Position numbers and translations under genes: made by a program. From Pseudomonas prosekii (lineage in GTDB: Bacteria; Pseudomonadota; Gammaproteobacteria; Pseudomonadales; Pseudomonadaceae), in NCBI RefSeq assembly GCF_900105155.1, contig NZ_LT629762.1:5403501-5467500 (forward strand): a stretch of 64,000 nucleotides of DNA, given 5' to 3'. This document shows, piece by piece, positions 37,776 to 45,175 of the stretch. How positions within the stretch are numbered: position 1 is the stretch's first letter; each line of letters begins with the position of its first letter. Under the pieces are notes generated by a model, which had not been told where the DNA came from, made no database searches, and saw only the letters and a list, made by a program, of their open reading frames with translations.

Positions 37776-38324
37776 ATGGACACGGGCTCACGACTCAAAT
37801 TAGTACGCGAAAGCTACAAACTGTCCCAGCGCGAGCTGGCCCGGCGTAGCGGCGTCACCAATGCCACCATCTCCCTGATCGAACAGAATCGCGTCAGCCC
37901 CTCCGTCAGCTCACTGAAAAAACTGCTCGAAGGCATCCCCATGTCCCTCGCGGACTTCTTCACCTTCGACCAGCCGCCGCGTGAGCACCAATACGTGTTC
38001 CGCGCCAATGAACAACCGGATCTCGGCCGTCATGGCCTGCGATTGCTGCTGATCGGCGCTTCCGTGCCGAGCCGGCAGATGCGCTTGCTGCGCGAGCAAT
38101 ACGCGCCCGGCGCGAGCTCGGGCGAAGAACCCATCGTCCACGCCGAAGGCGAGGAGTGCGGGCTGGTGACGCGCGGGACGGTGGAGTTGACCGTGGATGG
38201 GCAGATCAGTGTGCTGAACGCCGGCGATGGGTATTACTTCCCAACGACACTGCCGCACCGGTTTCGCAATATTGGCCAGGATGAAGCGGAAATTATCAGC
38301 GCGAATACGCCAGCTAACTTCTGA
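37776..38324 (+). CDS. puuR: PuuR-like HTH/cupin regulator
   Basis: 182 residues. The N-terminal XRE helix-turn-helix (LSQRELARRSGVTNATISLI) is joined to a C-terminal cupin (HAEGEECGLVTRGTVELTVD, YYFPTTLPHRF). This matches PuuR, the putrescine-responsive repressor of puu genes. It lies after puuB but behind a 676-base repeat-rich gap, so it has its own promoter. Likely targets are the puuD/puuA region and possibly pot. Confidence 0.88.
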   Translation: MDTGSRLKLVRESYKLSQRELARRSGVTNATISLIEQNRVSPSVSSLKKLLEGIPMSLADFFTFDQPPREHQYVFRANEQPDLGRHGLRLLLIGASVPSRQMRLLREQYAPGASSGEEPIVHAEGEECGLVTRGTVELTVDGQISVLNAGDGYYFPTTLPHRFRNIGQDEAEIISANTPANF

Positions 38325-38343
38325 TATCAAAAATGGACACTGA

Positions 38344-38373
38344 CCTGTAGCGACTTTCATCCGTTGCTACAGG
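38344..38373 (+). terminator. Hairpin after puuR
   Basis: CCTGTAGC / GCTACAGG with a 14-base loop, 20 bases after the stop. It lacks a T-run and may be a degenerate repeat remnant that ends the transcript. Confidence 0.5.
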
Positions 38374-38401
38374 CATCCTTCAAAGTAAATGGATTTACCG
38401 C

Positions 38402-38848
38402 ATGGCTACCCACCGCATCCGCGCACTAGCGCTCTGTGTCTTCCATCACGATGGAAAGATACTGGTCAACGAATTCACCGACCCCATCACCAAACAAACC
38501 TTCTTCCGACCCATCGGCGGAGGAATCGACTTTGGCGAAACCAGCGCCGACGCCATTGTGCGAGAGGTGCAGGAAGAACTCGATTTGCCGATCACCGATG
38601 TCCAATTGATCGGCACGCTTGAAAGCCTCTTTACGTATGCCGGTAAGCCTGGGCACGAGATTGTGCGAGTTTACGATGCGATGTTTGTGGATTCAGCTGT
38701 GTACGAACTGCCGTACTTGAATGCTCAAGAGAGTGATGGTGCTGCTTTTACAGCGGCGTGGCATTCATCCGCGAGCTTTACGAACGAATCGCCGTTGGTG
38801 CCTGAAGGTCTTTACGATTTATTGAAGAAAATTGCATTGCTGGACTGA
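38402..38848 (+). CDS. NUDIX hydrolase
   Basis: 148 residues. The Nudix box reads GGIDFGETSADAIVREVQEE, with REVQEEL intact but Asp in place of the final Gly. It would hydrolyse a nucleoside diphosphate linked to another group; the substrate cannot be told from sequence. The sequence FRPIGGG just before the box is typical of the family. Codon use is a little more relaxed than in the puu genes. Confidence 0.88.
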   Translation: MATHRIRALALCVFHHDGKILVNEFTDPITKQTFFRPIGGGIDFGETSADAIVREVQEELDLPITDVQLIGTLESLFTYAGKPGHEIVRVYDAMFVDSAVYELPYLNAQESDGAAFTAAWHSSASFTNESPLVPEGLYDLLKKIALLD

Positions 38849-38890
38849 AGCTCGTTAGGGAAAGGGAGCGCATTTATTTCGCCCCCAAAA

Positions 38891-38919
38891 TTGACAACCT
38901 GGACCATCCCAAACACTAT
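38891..38919 (+). promoter_or_regulatory. Consensus sigma-70 promoter
   Basis: A perfect TTGACA, a 17-base spacer and CACTAT. Transcription should begin about seven bases after the -10 box, that is at or within a base or two of the ATG at 38926. Confidence 0.6.
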
Positions 38920-38925
38920 CGACCC

Positions 38926-38988
38926 ATGACCTACACACGCCAGATGAACATGATGTGCACCTGCATAACCGCTTCCGGCGGGCCCTGA
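38926..38988 (+). CDS. Putative leaderless Met/Cys-rich leader peptide
   Basis: Twenty codons, MTYTRQMNMMCTCITASGGP, then TGA. Four Met and two Cys in 20 residues, clustered as MNMMCTC. No ribosome site is present, but the upstream promoter would start the RNA at the ATG, so translation could be leaderless. An intrinsic terminator follows 35 bases later. This is the layout of an attenuator leader sensing sulphur amino acids, or of a small RNA. The gene it would control is not obvious; the next plus-strand gene is 450 bases away in what looks like inserted DNA. Confidence 0.45.
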   Translation: MTYTRQMNMMCTCITASGGP

Positions 38989-39020
38989 GGTCACGCGTTC
39001 ATAAGATTTGACGCAGCTAC

Positions 39021-39055
39021 CCAAAGCCCCGCCAGCAATGGACGGGGCTTTTTAG
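39021..39055 (+). terminator. Intrinsic terminator
   Basis: AAAGCCCCG / CGGGGCTTT stem with a loop containing CCAGCAATGGA and then TTTAG. It ends the short transcript predicted from the promoter at 38891, giving an RNA of about 130 bases. Confidence 0.85.
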
Positions 39056-39167
39056 TTCTCCGTCCACGGATGGTTAATGGAGATTGAGATGTTCGACATC
39101 AGACGTGCCGTACACAGCTATCCTCACTTCGCATTCGACGCTAGTGGGTTGAATTGATGCGAAAGTT

Positions 39168-39206
39168 CTACAGGTCGATCTGAATGAATTGATCTGTAGC
39201 TTTTTT
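39168..39206 (+). terminator. Terminator-like hairpin in AT-rich gap
   Basis: CTACAGGTCGAT / ATTGATCTGTAG pairs over 12 positions with three wobbles, then CTTTTTT. No gene directly precedes it, so it may be a remnant. The rest of 39056-39441 is AT-rich; open frames on the minus strand there show no ribosome site or recognisable protein. Confidence 0.6.
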
Positions 39207-39441
39207 GTATTTTGAAATAAGGCTGAAGATAAATATCTGACAAGCATGCCCGCTGGATCAAATAAGGGTGTCCGATGAGTAGGTTGATTCTGTAAGACCA
39301 TTCCCATATTGCAGGCATGAGTGTTTTTTCTGCTTTAAATAGTTTAATAAAGGTTAAAATCCAGCACCGAAACGATACCCTGTTTTTCCCTGCTGCGAAT
39401 TTTTACAATAGTTGCAATTATAGATGGGTGGGAGGTTGATC

Positions 39442-39876
39442 ATGATGAAAATGAAAGATATTCAATATTACATATGGGTGTGCTCCATGGTATTTGGATG
39501 TGCGGGATTTTATACGGTGATAATCGTCGGAGGCGTGAAACAATTCATTTCAGTGGATAGCAGTTTTTTTCAGATGATCCAAGTAGTCGCATTCCTGATA
39601 ATGAGCGTTTGCGGATTGTTTTTCTATATCCCCAGGCTACGCAATGTATGGTTAGGCGGGACAATGGAGGAAAAATATCTTAGCCTTCCGGGATCCTGGA
39701 TTGGGATCGTGCTTGGCTCAGCAACTGGAACGATGATTTTTCTTCCGCAAGTTCAAAAAATACAAGTTGTGAGTCATATGCCTGTAGTGTTAATGGCTGT
39801 TATATTGTTTTTTTTCTTTGCGCTAATTCTGATGGTGTTCAGTTTTCTTAATAAAGCTTCTCGGCGGGCTCGCTGA
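39442..39876 (+). CDS. Four-helix membrane protein, candidate immunity protein
   Basis: 144 residues with four clear membrane helices (around residues 9-30, 36-60, 78-98 and 106-132) and very short loops, ending in a basic tail ASRRAR. GGAGG lies six bases before the ATG. It is AT-rich, unlike core genes here. It converges on the DUF4225-like gene, stopping 8 bp short of it. Immunity proteins of pore-forming colicins are three- or four-helix inner-membrane proteins encoded convergently to the toxin, so I infer an immunity role. Sequence alone does not prove it; no family recognised. Confidence 0.6.
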   Translation: MMKMKDIQYYIWVCSMVFGCAGFYTVIIVGGVKQFISVDSSFFQMIQVVAFLIMSVCGLFFYIPRLRNVWLGGTMEEKYLSLPGSWIGIVLGSATGTMIFLPQVQKIQVVSHMPVVLMAVILFFFFALILMVFSFLNKASRRAR

Positions 39877-39884
39877 ACCATTTT

Positions 39885-40694
39885 TTATTTGTTTTCAGTT
39901 AGAGCATTCGCTGTATTAATTTCGTTAATGATTGATGTAGTGGTTATCCCATCCATAATCGCCTCGAACGCCAGTGCTGGCTTTCCTAGCTGTTCATAGG
40001 CCATTTGATAATTGAGTGGGTCGCGGCCAAACAACTGCACCGAATTGGGTCTGCGGACGAAACTGGTCAACCCCTGGATCGATACATACAGGTCGACGGA
40101 GTAGTAAGCCATATTACCCGTCTGGGGATCTTCTAATTGCTCCTGGTATATTTTGCGAATAGGGCCTACGACGCTGGGTGCGCCAGGGCCATTGTAAATA
40201 TTTCCAAACCCTTCATAGATATTGTTAACTCCATGTGCAATCAACGGTCCGCCGGCTATCAGACCCAAACCTCTGGTATTCCCTAGCTTGGATATTCCTG
40301 ATTCCAGTTGCACAGCGCCTGCGATAACCCCGGCGCCGTTTTGAGCATAAAAAAGCGCTTTCGAAGAAAGCTCCGCGTATTCCAATCTGATTTCTTGCAA
40401 GGCCTCCTGCGCACTGATAATTCCTTCGTCTACCGCGGCGATTATTTCATTCGCATAAGAAGAAATAATCGAACTGAATTGAATCTGCATGAAGCTATCG
40501 AAAAACTGAGTCGCGCCCAGTGTGCAACCGAACGCGACCAGGTCTGACGCGGCTCTTGTTACGTCATGGATGTCGCACGTTGACTCATTCACTCTGGTTG
40601 CCCCAAGTACTGTATGCGCTTGTGCCTGCATGGATATGTGTCCAGCTGATATCGCGGTATCTAATGGAAACCAGTTCTTGAGGTTGGGCTTCAT
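39885..40694 (-). CDS. DUF4225-like protein, candidate type VI effector
   Basis: Up to 269 residues; a Met at residue 22 (40631) is another possible start. Residues 113-131 and 142-154 form a hydrophobic hairpin (AGVIAGAVQL ... GLGLIAGGPLIAHGVNNIYE), and the following GPIRKIYQ is a pattern I recall from DUF4225 proteins. No signal peptide. The 5' end overlaps hcp in another frame by 47-110 bases, so the two are coupled, and Hcp would be its carrier. A pore-forming or membrane-acting role is inferred from the hydrophobic hairpin and the neighbouring membrane protein. Confidence 0.7.
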   Translation of the reverse strand: MKPNLKNWFPLDTAISAGHISMQAQAHTVLGATRVNESTCDIHDVTRAASDLVAFGCTLGATQFFDSFMQIQFSSIISSYANEIIAAVDEGIISAQEALQEIRLEYAELSSKALFYAQNGAGVIAGAVQLESGISKLGNTRGLGLIAGGPLIAHGVNNIYEGFGNIYNGPGAPSVVGPIRKIYQEQLEDPQTGNMAYYSVDLYVSIQGLTSFVRRPNSVQLFGRDPLNYQMAYEQLGKPALAFEAIMDGITTTSIINEINTANALTENK

Positions 40695-41085
40695 TCATAT
40701 GGAGGGCGTGGGGGACTTGCAGTGTGATGTGGGCAACTCGTGCGCCGGTCAGTTTGATTGAATAGTATTTATCCTGGCCGCCGGCCGGGGAGGTTCTGTA
40801 GAGGTTGATGATGCAGTCGACTTCCTCTTGCTCGTGCAGGGCGGTTGCCAACAGTGGTGAGGCTTTATCGATGTTTTTGGTGATCATGATGGGCATGTGT
40901 TGACCCCGCCCATTTGACGTTCCGCCATCGTTGCCCGCGATCATGTTGTGCGAGTAGGCCAGCACCATTATTTCGTCTTCATGGCCGATTTGGCATTTGT
41001 TGCCAATAGAACTGATGCTGGAACAACCGGCGGAAATCAGACCTTGTCTGTTACCCGTTATGCTCATGTAACTAATGCTCGCCAC
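40585..41085 (-). CDS. hcp: Hcp-family type VI secretion protein
   Basis: 166 residues matching the Hcp1-type tube protein family: MASISYMSITGNRQGLISAG, GNKCQIGHEDEIMVLAYSHN, PIMITKNIDKASPLL, EEVDCIINLYR, YYSIKLTGARVAHITL and IRYRDISWTHIHAGTSAYS. Hcp rings form the ejected tube and carry small effectors in their lumen. It starts with GTG, with AAGGA eight bases upstream. No other type VI gene is in the window, so this is an orphan hcp that relies on an apparatus encoded elsewhere. It overlaps the DUF4225-like gene behind it. Confidence 0.93.
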   Translation of the reverse strand: MASISYMSITGNRQGLISAGCSSISSIGNKCQIGHEDEIMVLAYSHNMIAGNDGGTSNGRGQHMPIMITKNIDKASPLLATALHEQEEVDCIINLYRTSPAGGQDKYYSIKLTGARVAHITLQVPHALHMNEAQPQELVSIRYRDISWTHIHAGTSAYSTWGNQSE

Positions 41086-41251
41086 GAATATATCCTTTTA
41101 GTGGGTGATCATCGTGCATCAGGAGATGCTCGGAAACAGGAGTTTATGGGGTTTATCTGTTGAGTTGATTGTTGAGATGGAAAACAGAACCGTCCTACGG
41201 TCACTCGGATAATCCGATTACAGAAGTTGCCCATGGATTAACGCGTGCACG

Positions 41252-41281
41252 CAAAAAACCCGCAAAGCTGCGGGTTTTTTT
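41252..41281. terminator. Bidirectional intrinsic terminator
   Basis: AAAAAACCCGCA / TGCGGGTTTTTT with a four- to five-base loop, 14 bases beyond the stop of the minus-strand gene at 41295. Confidence 0.9.
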
Positions 41282-41294
41282 GACTTGAATTTAG

Positions 41295-41588
41295 TTACTT
41301 CGGTTTTGGTTCATCAAACCCGCGCTGCTCAATCACGCGAAATACGTCGTTAATATCCTGGAGCAAAATCCGCGCGATGTTGGTGACGGTGTTGATGTCG
41401 TGTTCGGCGTAGTCGGGGAGGCTGGTGCAGGCCATGAGGTTGAGGTATTTGAGCACGGCGTTGAGGCGTTCACTGAGGCAGTTGTACAGTTCCCGGATGG
41501 GCGCGTTGGCGTCAATGTGGAGCACAGGGTAGTCGGTTGCGAGTTGGGACATTGGGGTGAAGCGGCGGGGCGGTTTTTGATTTGTCAT
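41295..41588 (-). CDS. Small hypothetical protein
   Basis: 97 residues, soluble, predicted helical. The central stretch LHIDANAPIRELYNCLSERL followed by NAVLKYLNLMACTSL resembles the many short Pseudomonas proteins of the DUF3077/DUF6124 kind in layout (a short beta opening, then two amphipathic helices), but I cannot assign it to one. A terminator follows. The ribosome site is not strong. Confidence 0.65.
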   Translation of the reverse strand: MTNQKPPRRFTPMSQLATDYPVLHIDANAPIRELYNCLSERLNAVLKYLNLMACTSLPDYAEHDINTVTNIARILLQDINDVFRVIEQRGFDEPKPK

Positions 41589-42101
41589 GGGGTATCAGTT
41601 CGATAAAGAAAATCACAACCGCCATAACCATGGCGGAATTTGGTGCTCTTCTTTGAGGGCTGCGAAACCCTATCGCCAATTGAGTCAGCGACGGATCGAA
41701 TATAGGTACCCAACCACCCACTCACAACCCGGCGGCAGAAGGCCTGTAGGACCAGTGTGGCGATACCCATCTTGCACCCTCAGCCCGTGCCGCCCTTATA
41801 AACCGGCCGTTACAACCCCTCTTCGGAAATCGGCGACAGAACATCGCGGACACTTCGCAGCCCAATACGCACAAGCTCCCTCATCGCAGAGGCTGTTTTC
41901 CTACAAGATTTTCAGACGTTGATTCAAGCAATTTCACCGGTATCGAAACGTATTTCCCTGGCGCGCAAAAAACCATTATCAACTCAGCCCCGTCTCCGGA
42001 ACTTCTCCTGCGGCTGATGTCAATCTGATAGCCTTCCGCGGCGCTCAGCAATGCAGTTAAAGCAGTGCCAGGCTGTTCCTGGTCAATCATGGAAGTGTGA
42101 A
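41589..42101. other. 513-base stretch without a supported gene
   Basis: Lies between divergent genes. An open frame of about 110 codons on the plus strand from 41587 has no ribosome site and an unnatural composition (many Arg, Pro, Ser). I see no repeat, hairpin with T-run or recognisable operator. It presumably contains the promoters of both flanking genes. Confidence 0.5.
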
Positions 42102-42524
42102 ATGAAACTAGTCCTTGCCGTTTTATTGATGTTCAGTGGTTACGCTTTCGCCAGTTGCGGCAACATTGCTGACAACGACCAGCGCGCTTACTGCATGGCG
42201 AAAAACAATGGCCAGAGCTGCGGCAATATCCAGAATTCGGATTTGAAAGCGGCGTGTGTTGCCGAGATGAATGGCGGCTCCTGCGGCAACATCAGCGACA
42301 ACGACCAGCGCGCTTACTGCATGGCGAAAAACAATGGCCAGAGCTGCGGCAATATCCGGGATTCGGATTTGAAAGCGGCATGTGTTGCCGAGATGAACGG
42401 CGGTTCCTGCGGCAATATTTCCGACAATGACCAGCGTGCGTTGTGCGCGGCGAAGCAGAACGGTCAGAGCTGCGGCAATATTCGTGACAGTGACTTGCGC
42501 AGTCAGTGTGAGGCGCAGAAGTAG
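42102..42524 (+). CDS. Secreted Cys-rich tandem-repeat protein
   Basis: 140 residues. A signal peptide (MKLVLAVLLMFSGYAFA) is followed by three copies of a 42-residue unit, itself two half-units of the form SCGNI-x-[DN]-x-D-x(1,2)-[RK]-A-x-C. Each half-unit has two Cys, about a dozen in all, suggesting a chain of disulphide loops in the periplasm or outside. The repeats are nearly identical in DNA too (126-base period), so they arose by recent duplication and may vary in number between strains. GGAAG precedes the ATG. No family name known to me. Confidence 0.8.
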   Translation: MKLVLAVLLMFSGYAFASCGNIADNDQRAYCMAKNNGQSCGNIQNSDLKAACVAEMNGGSCGNISDNDQRAYCMAKNNGQSCGNIRDSDLKAACVAEMNGGSCGNISDNDQRALCAAKQNGQSCGNIRDSDLRSQCEAQK

Positions 42525-42554
42525 GCAGGGATGGTGAGGGTGGCGGGAGGTTTT

Positions 42555-42599
42555 GGGGCCGCTGCGCGATCCAACGGGGGCGAGCCCCCTCGCCACAGG
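42555..42599. repeat. Half REP-type element
   Basis: GGGGCCGCTGCGCGATCCAA then CGAGCCCCCTCGCCACAGG equals one arm of the full palindrome at 42993-43132. Confidence 0.75.
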
Positions 42600-42630
42600 T
42601 TTGATATTCGCGGAAAGATTTGAGCAGGCA

Positions 42631-42664
42631 TAAAAAAGCCCCGGGTTAACGGGGCTGTTTTTTA
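42631..42664. terminator. Bidirectional intrinsic terminator
   Basis: AAAAAAGCCCCG / CGGGGCTGTTTTTT around GGTTAA, between the convergent Cys-repeat and PLDc_N genes. Confidence 0.88.
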
Positions 42665-42674
42665 TGTGCTTCGG

Positions 42675-42875
42675 CTATTGCGCACGGTGGGTGCTGTGTT
42701 TCGGCCCGGCGAGTGCCCAGGCGATCAGGCCAAACAGTGGCACAAACACGATCACGACGATCCACACGCCTTTGTTGTCGACCTTGCTGCCGCTCTTGAT
42801 CACTTTGTTGATTGCCCACAATTCAATAATTACCAGTACTGCCGCGAGCGCGATCCAGACGTATTCGATTTGCAT
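42675..42875 (-). CDS. PLDc_N-domain membrane protein
   Basis: 66 residues, two membrane helices (YVWIALAAVLVIIELWAI and VWIVVIVFVPLFGLIAWALAGP), the pattern of the phospholipase D N-terminal membrane domain found as a stand-alone small protein. Function unknown. A perfect AGGAGGTG lies five bases before the ATG; the frame runs further upstream through a REPIN and is not coding there. Confidence 0.85.
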   Translation of the reverse strand: MQIEYVWIALAAVLVIIELWAINKVIKSGSKVDNKGVWIVVIVFVPLFGLIAWALAGPKHSTHRAQ

Positions 42876-42992
42876 TAGCCACCTCCTGAGTGTCATGTCG
42901 TTAGGTAGGCGAAGGCGGGCAGGGTTCATTAAATTTGTGAATTGAACGCGAGTTTCGGGGGTTGGAAGGCAAATCCCCCAAGACAACCTCAA

Positions 42993-43132
42993 CCCTGTGG
43001 CGAGCGGGCTTGCCCGCGTTGGGTCGCGCAGCGGCCCTGATACATGCAACCGCGGACCGTCAGTTGCACCGCGGGCAATGGTTTTGCGACTGCTGCGCAG
43101 TCGAACGGGGGCAAGCCCCCTCGCCACAGGGT
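42993..43132. repeat. Long REPIN-like palindrome
   Basis: CCCTGTGGCGAGCGGGCTTG and CAAGCCCCCTCGCCACAGGG arms, with inner GGGTCGCGCAGCGGCC / GACTGCTGCGCAGTC. Same family as 28196-28331. Confidence 0.92.
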
Positions 43133-43156
43133 GTTTATGTTGCTGCAGATGTGTGT

Positions 43157-44866
43157 TTAGCCAGCGGAAAGAGCCGGGGTCCTAGGCGGAATCTGGCGTT
43201 TAGACCCGGTCGCCTCAAACGCTGCAGCCAACCGCAACAACACCGAATCATCATAAGCACGCCCGGCAAACGTCAGCCCGACCGGCATGCCAATATCCGC
43301 CATCACACCCATCGGCACGGTCACCGTTGGCACGCCCAAATGGCGGATCGCCAAATTACCGTTGGCCACCCAAACACCGTTGCTCCAGGCAATGTCTGCC
43401 GACGCAGGATTCACATCGGCATCCGCCGGCCCGACATCGGCCACCGTCGGGAACAACACCGCGTCCAGTCCCAGCCGATCCATCCAGTCTTCCAAATCCA
43501 GCTTGCGCGTCTGCTCCAGTCCGCGCAGCCCGTCCGGCACGGTGCTGATCTGGTCCCACGGGGTGATGCCGCGCTCGGCCATGCGCACGTATTCGTCCAT
43601 GCCCGCGGCCAAGTCGCCCTCGCGATTGGGCAGGGTGCCGGGGTCGTGCGGGAAGATCAGCGGGCCATCGACGTCGGCCAGACGGTTCAGTTTCGGATCA
43701 CCGTTGGCACGTAGGAAATCATCAAACGCCCACGCCGTCAGGTCCCACAATTCGTGGTGCAAAAACTCCTTGGACACGATGCCGCGATTAAACACGGTCG
43801 GCGCTCCCGGACGATCGCCTTCGCAGTTGGACACCAGCGGAAAGTCGACTTCAACCACTTCAGCGCCCGCCGCTTCGAGCACCTGACGAGCCTGTTTCCA
43901 CAGGGCGATGACCGATTCACGCGTGTTGATCCGCTGCCCCGTCGGGCCGCCGATGCCCGGCGCCTCGGAGGTGCCTGCGTCAGCGTCAGCGTTGATGTAC
44001 ATACGCGGCACACCGAGGCGTTTGCCGGCCAGCGCTTCGGGTTTCGCGGCAAGTTCGGCGTACGACGCCGGGCGCACCGAAGCCACGCTCGGGATCGGCA
44101 CCCACGGCTGCATGCGCCACAAGTCGCCACGGGTTTCGGTGTCTTCGGCGACCACCACATCCAGCACTTCCAGGAGGTCGGCCATGGTCCGGGCGAACGG
44201 CACGACCACGTCCATGGTCGGCGTCAACGGCCAGTTACCGCGCACCGAAATCACCCCGCGCGAAGGCGTGTAGGCGCACAGGCCATTGTTGGAGGCCGGG
44301 CCGCGACCGCTCGACCAGGTTTCTTCCGCCAGACCGAACGCAGCGAAGCTCGCGGCAGTGGCGGTGCCGGCGCCATTCGATGAGCCGGAGGCGAACGGCG
44401 CAGTCAGGTAATCGGCGTTGTACGGGCTTTCGGCGCGGCCATAGACCCCGCGCTGCATGCCGCCATTGGCCATCGGCGGCATGTTGGTTTTGCCCAGGCA
44501 AATCGCCCCGGCGCCGCGCAGGCGTTCGACGGTAAAGGCATCGCGATAGGCGACCAGATCCGCGAAGGCCGGGCTGCCGGACGCGGCGGTCAAACCTTTG
44601 ACCAAATAGCTGTCCTTGGCCGTGTAGGGAATGCCATCGAGCGGGCCCAGCGTTTGACCTTTGACGCGACGGGCGTCGGCGGCTTTTGCCTCGTAGAGGG
44701 CTTCGGGGTTGCGCACCACCACGGCGTTGAGGGCGGTGGCGGTGTCGGCGCCATCGTAGGCGTCGATTCGCGCCAGATAGGCCTGCACCAACTCAACCGC
44801 CGTGGTCTGGCCCGATTCGAGCGCAGCGCGCAGCTCGGCAATGGAAACCTCGGTGACCTCGATCAT
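43157..44866 (-). CDS. Amidase-signature family hydrolase
   Basis: 569 residues. The amidase signature is visible: catalytic Lys in IPYTAKDSYLVKG, the Ser/Gly-rich core FASGSSNGAGTATAASF, and the nucleophile region EETWSSGRGPASNN. It hydrolyses an amide; the substrate cannot be read from sequence. Length is at the upper end of the family. It is not next to gatB or gatC, so it is not the tRNA amidotransferase subunit. GAGAGA lies before the ATG. It diverges from the siderophore receptor gene. Confidence 0.9.
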   Translation of the reverse strand: MIEVTEVSIAELRAALESGQTTAVELVQAYLARIDAYDGADTATALNAVVVRNPEALYEAKAADARRVKGQTLGPLDGIPYTAKDSYLVKGLTAASGSPAFADLVAYRDAFTVERLRGAGAICLGKTNMPPMANGGMQRGVYGRAESPYNADYLTAPFASGSSNGAGTATAASFAAFGLAEETWSSGRGPASNNGLCAYTPSRGVISVRGNWPLTPTMDVVVPFARTMADLLEVLDVVVAEDTETRGDLWRMQPWVPIPSVASVRPASYAELAAKPEALAGKRLGVPRMYINADADAGTSEAPGIGGPTGQRINTRESVIALWKQARQVLEAAGAEVVEVDFPLVSNCEGDRPGAPTVFNRGIVSKEFLHHELWDLTAWAFDDFLRANGDPKLNRLADVDGPLIFPHDPGTLPNREGDLAAGMDEYVRMAERGITPWDQISTVPDGLRGLEQTRKLDLEDWMDRLGLDAVLFPTVADVGPADADVNPASADIAWSNGVWVANGNLAIRHLGVPTVTVPMGVMADIGMPVGLTFAGRAYDDSVLLRLAAAFEATGSKRQIPPRTPALSAG

Positions 44867-45050
44867 GTTGTTCTCTCAAATTGGCTATTCGTAAAGGGAC
44901 GGGGTGCACCGCGTGGGATGCCAGCGTCCGGGAAATCTCAGTGCGCTATTTAACACCAAGCCGCGCAATAGAGGCAGCGCCGTGAGGGCAGAGACAGTTG
45001 TGTCACATGAAGATACAAAACTGTCGCATTTGTTAACAATTGCTGTTCAC

Positions 45051-45069
45051 AAATGAGAATGATTCGTTA
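45051..45069. promoter_or_regulatory. Fur box
   Basis: AAATGAGAATGATTCGTTA matches the GATAATGATAATCATTATC consensus in its core (ATGAGAATGATT). It lies 107 bases before the siderophore receptor ATG, as expected for an iron-repressed gene. Confidence 0.7.
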
Positions 45070-45175
45070 ATATGCCGGGCCAAGCGTAAACCCTTTGCCC
45101 TGCATCAAGCGCCTCACGCCTGAAGGTTGGCCTGCAAAGTCGATACGTCTCCTTTCCCTTTGCAGGATCTTCGAG

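Noticed and set aside
39074..39318. Two overlapping minus-strand frames in the AT-rich gap
   Set aside because: No ribosome site, no recognisable protein, and they cross a terminator-like hairpin.
41587..41922. 111-codon plus-strand frame
   Set aside because: Overlaps the divergent promoter region, lacks a ribosome site and has an implausible Arg/Pro/Ser composition.
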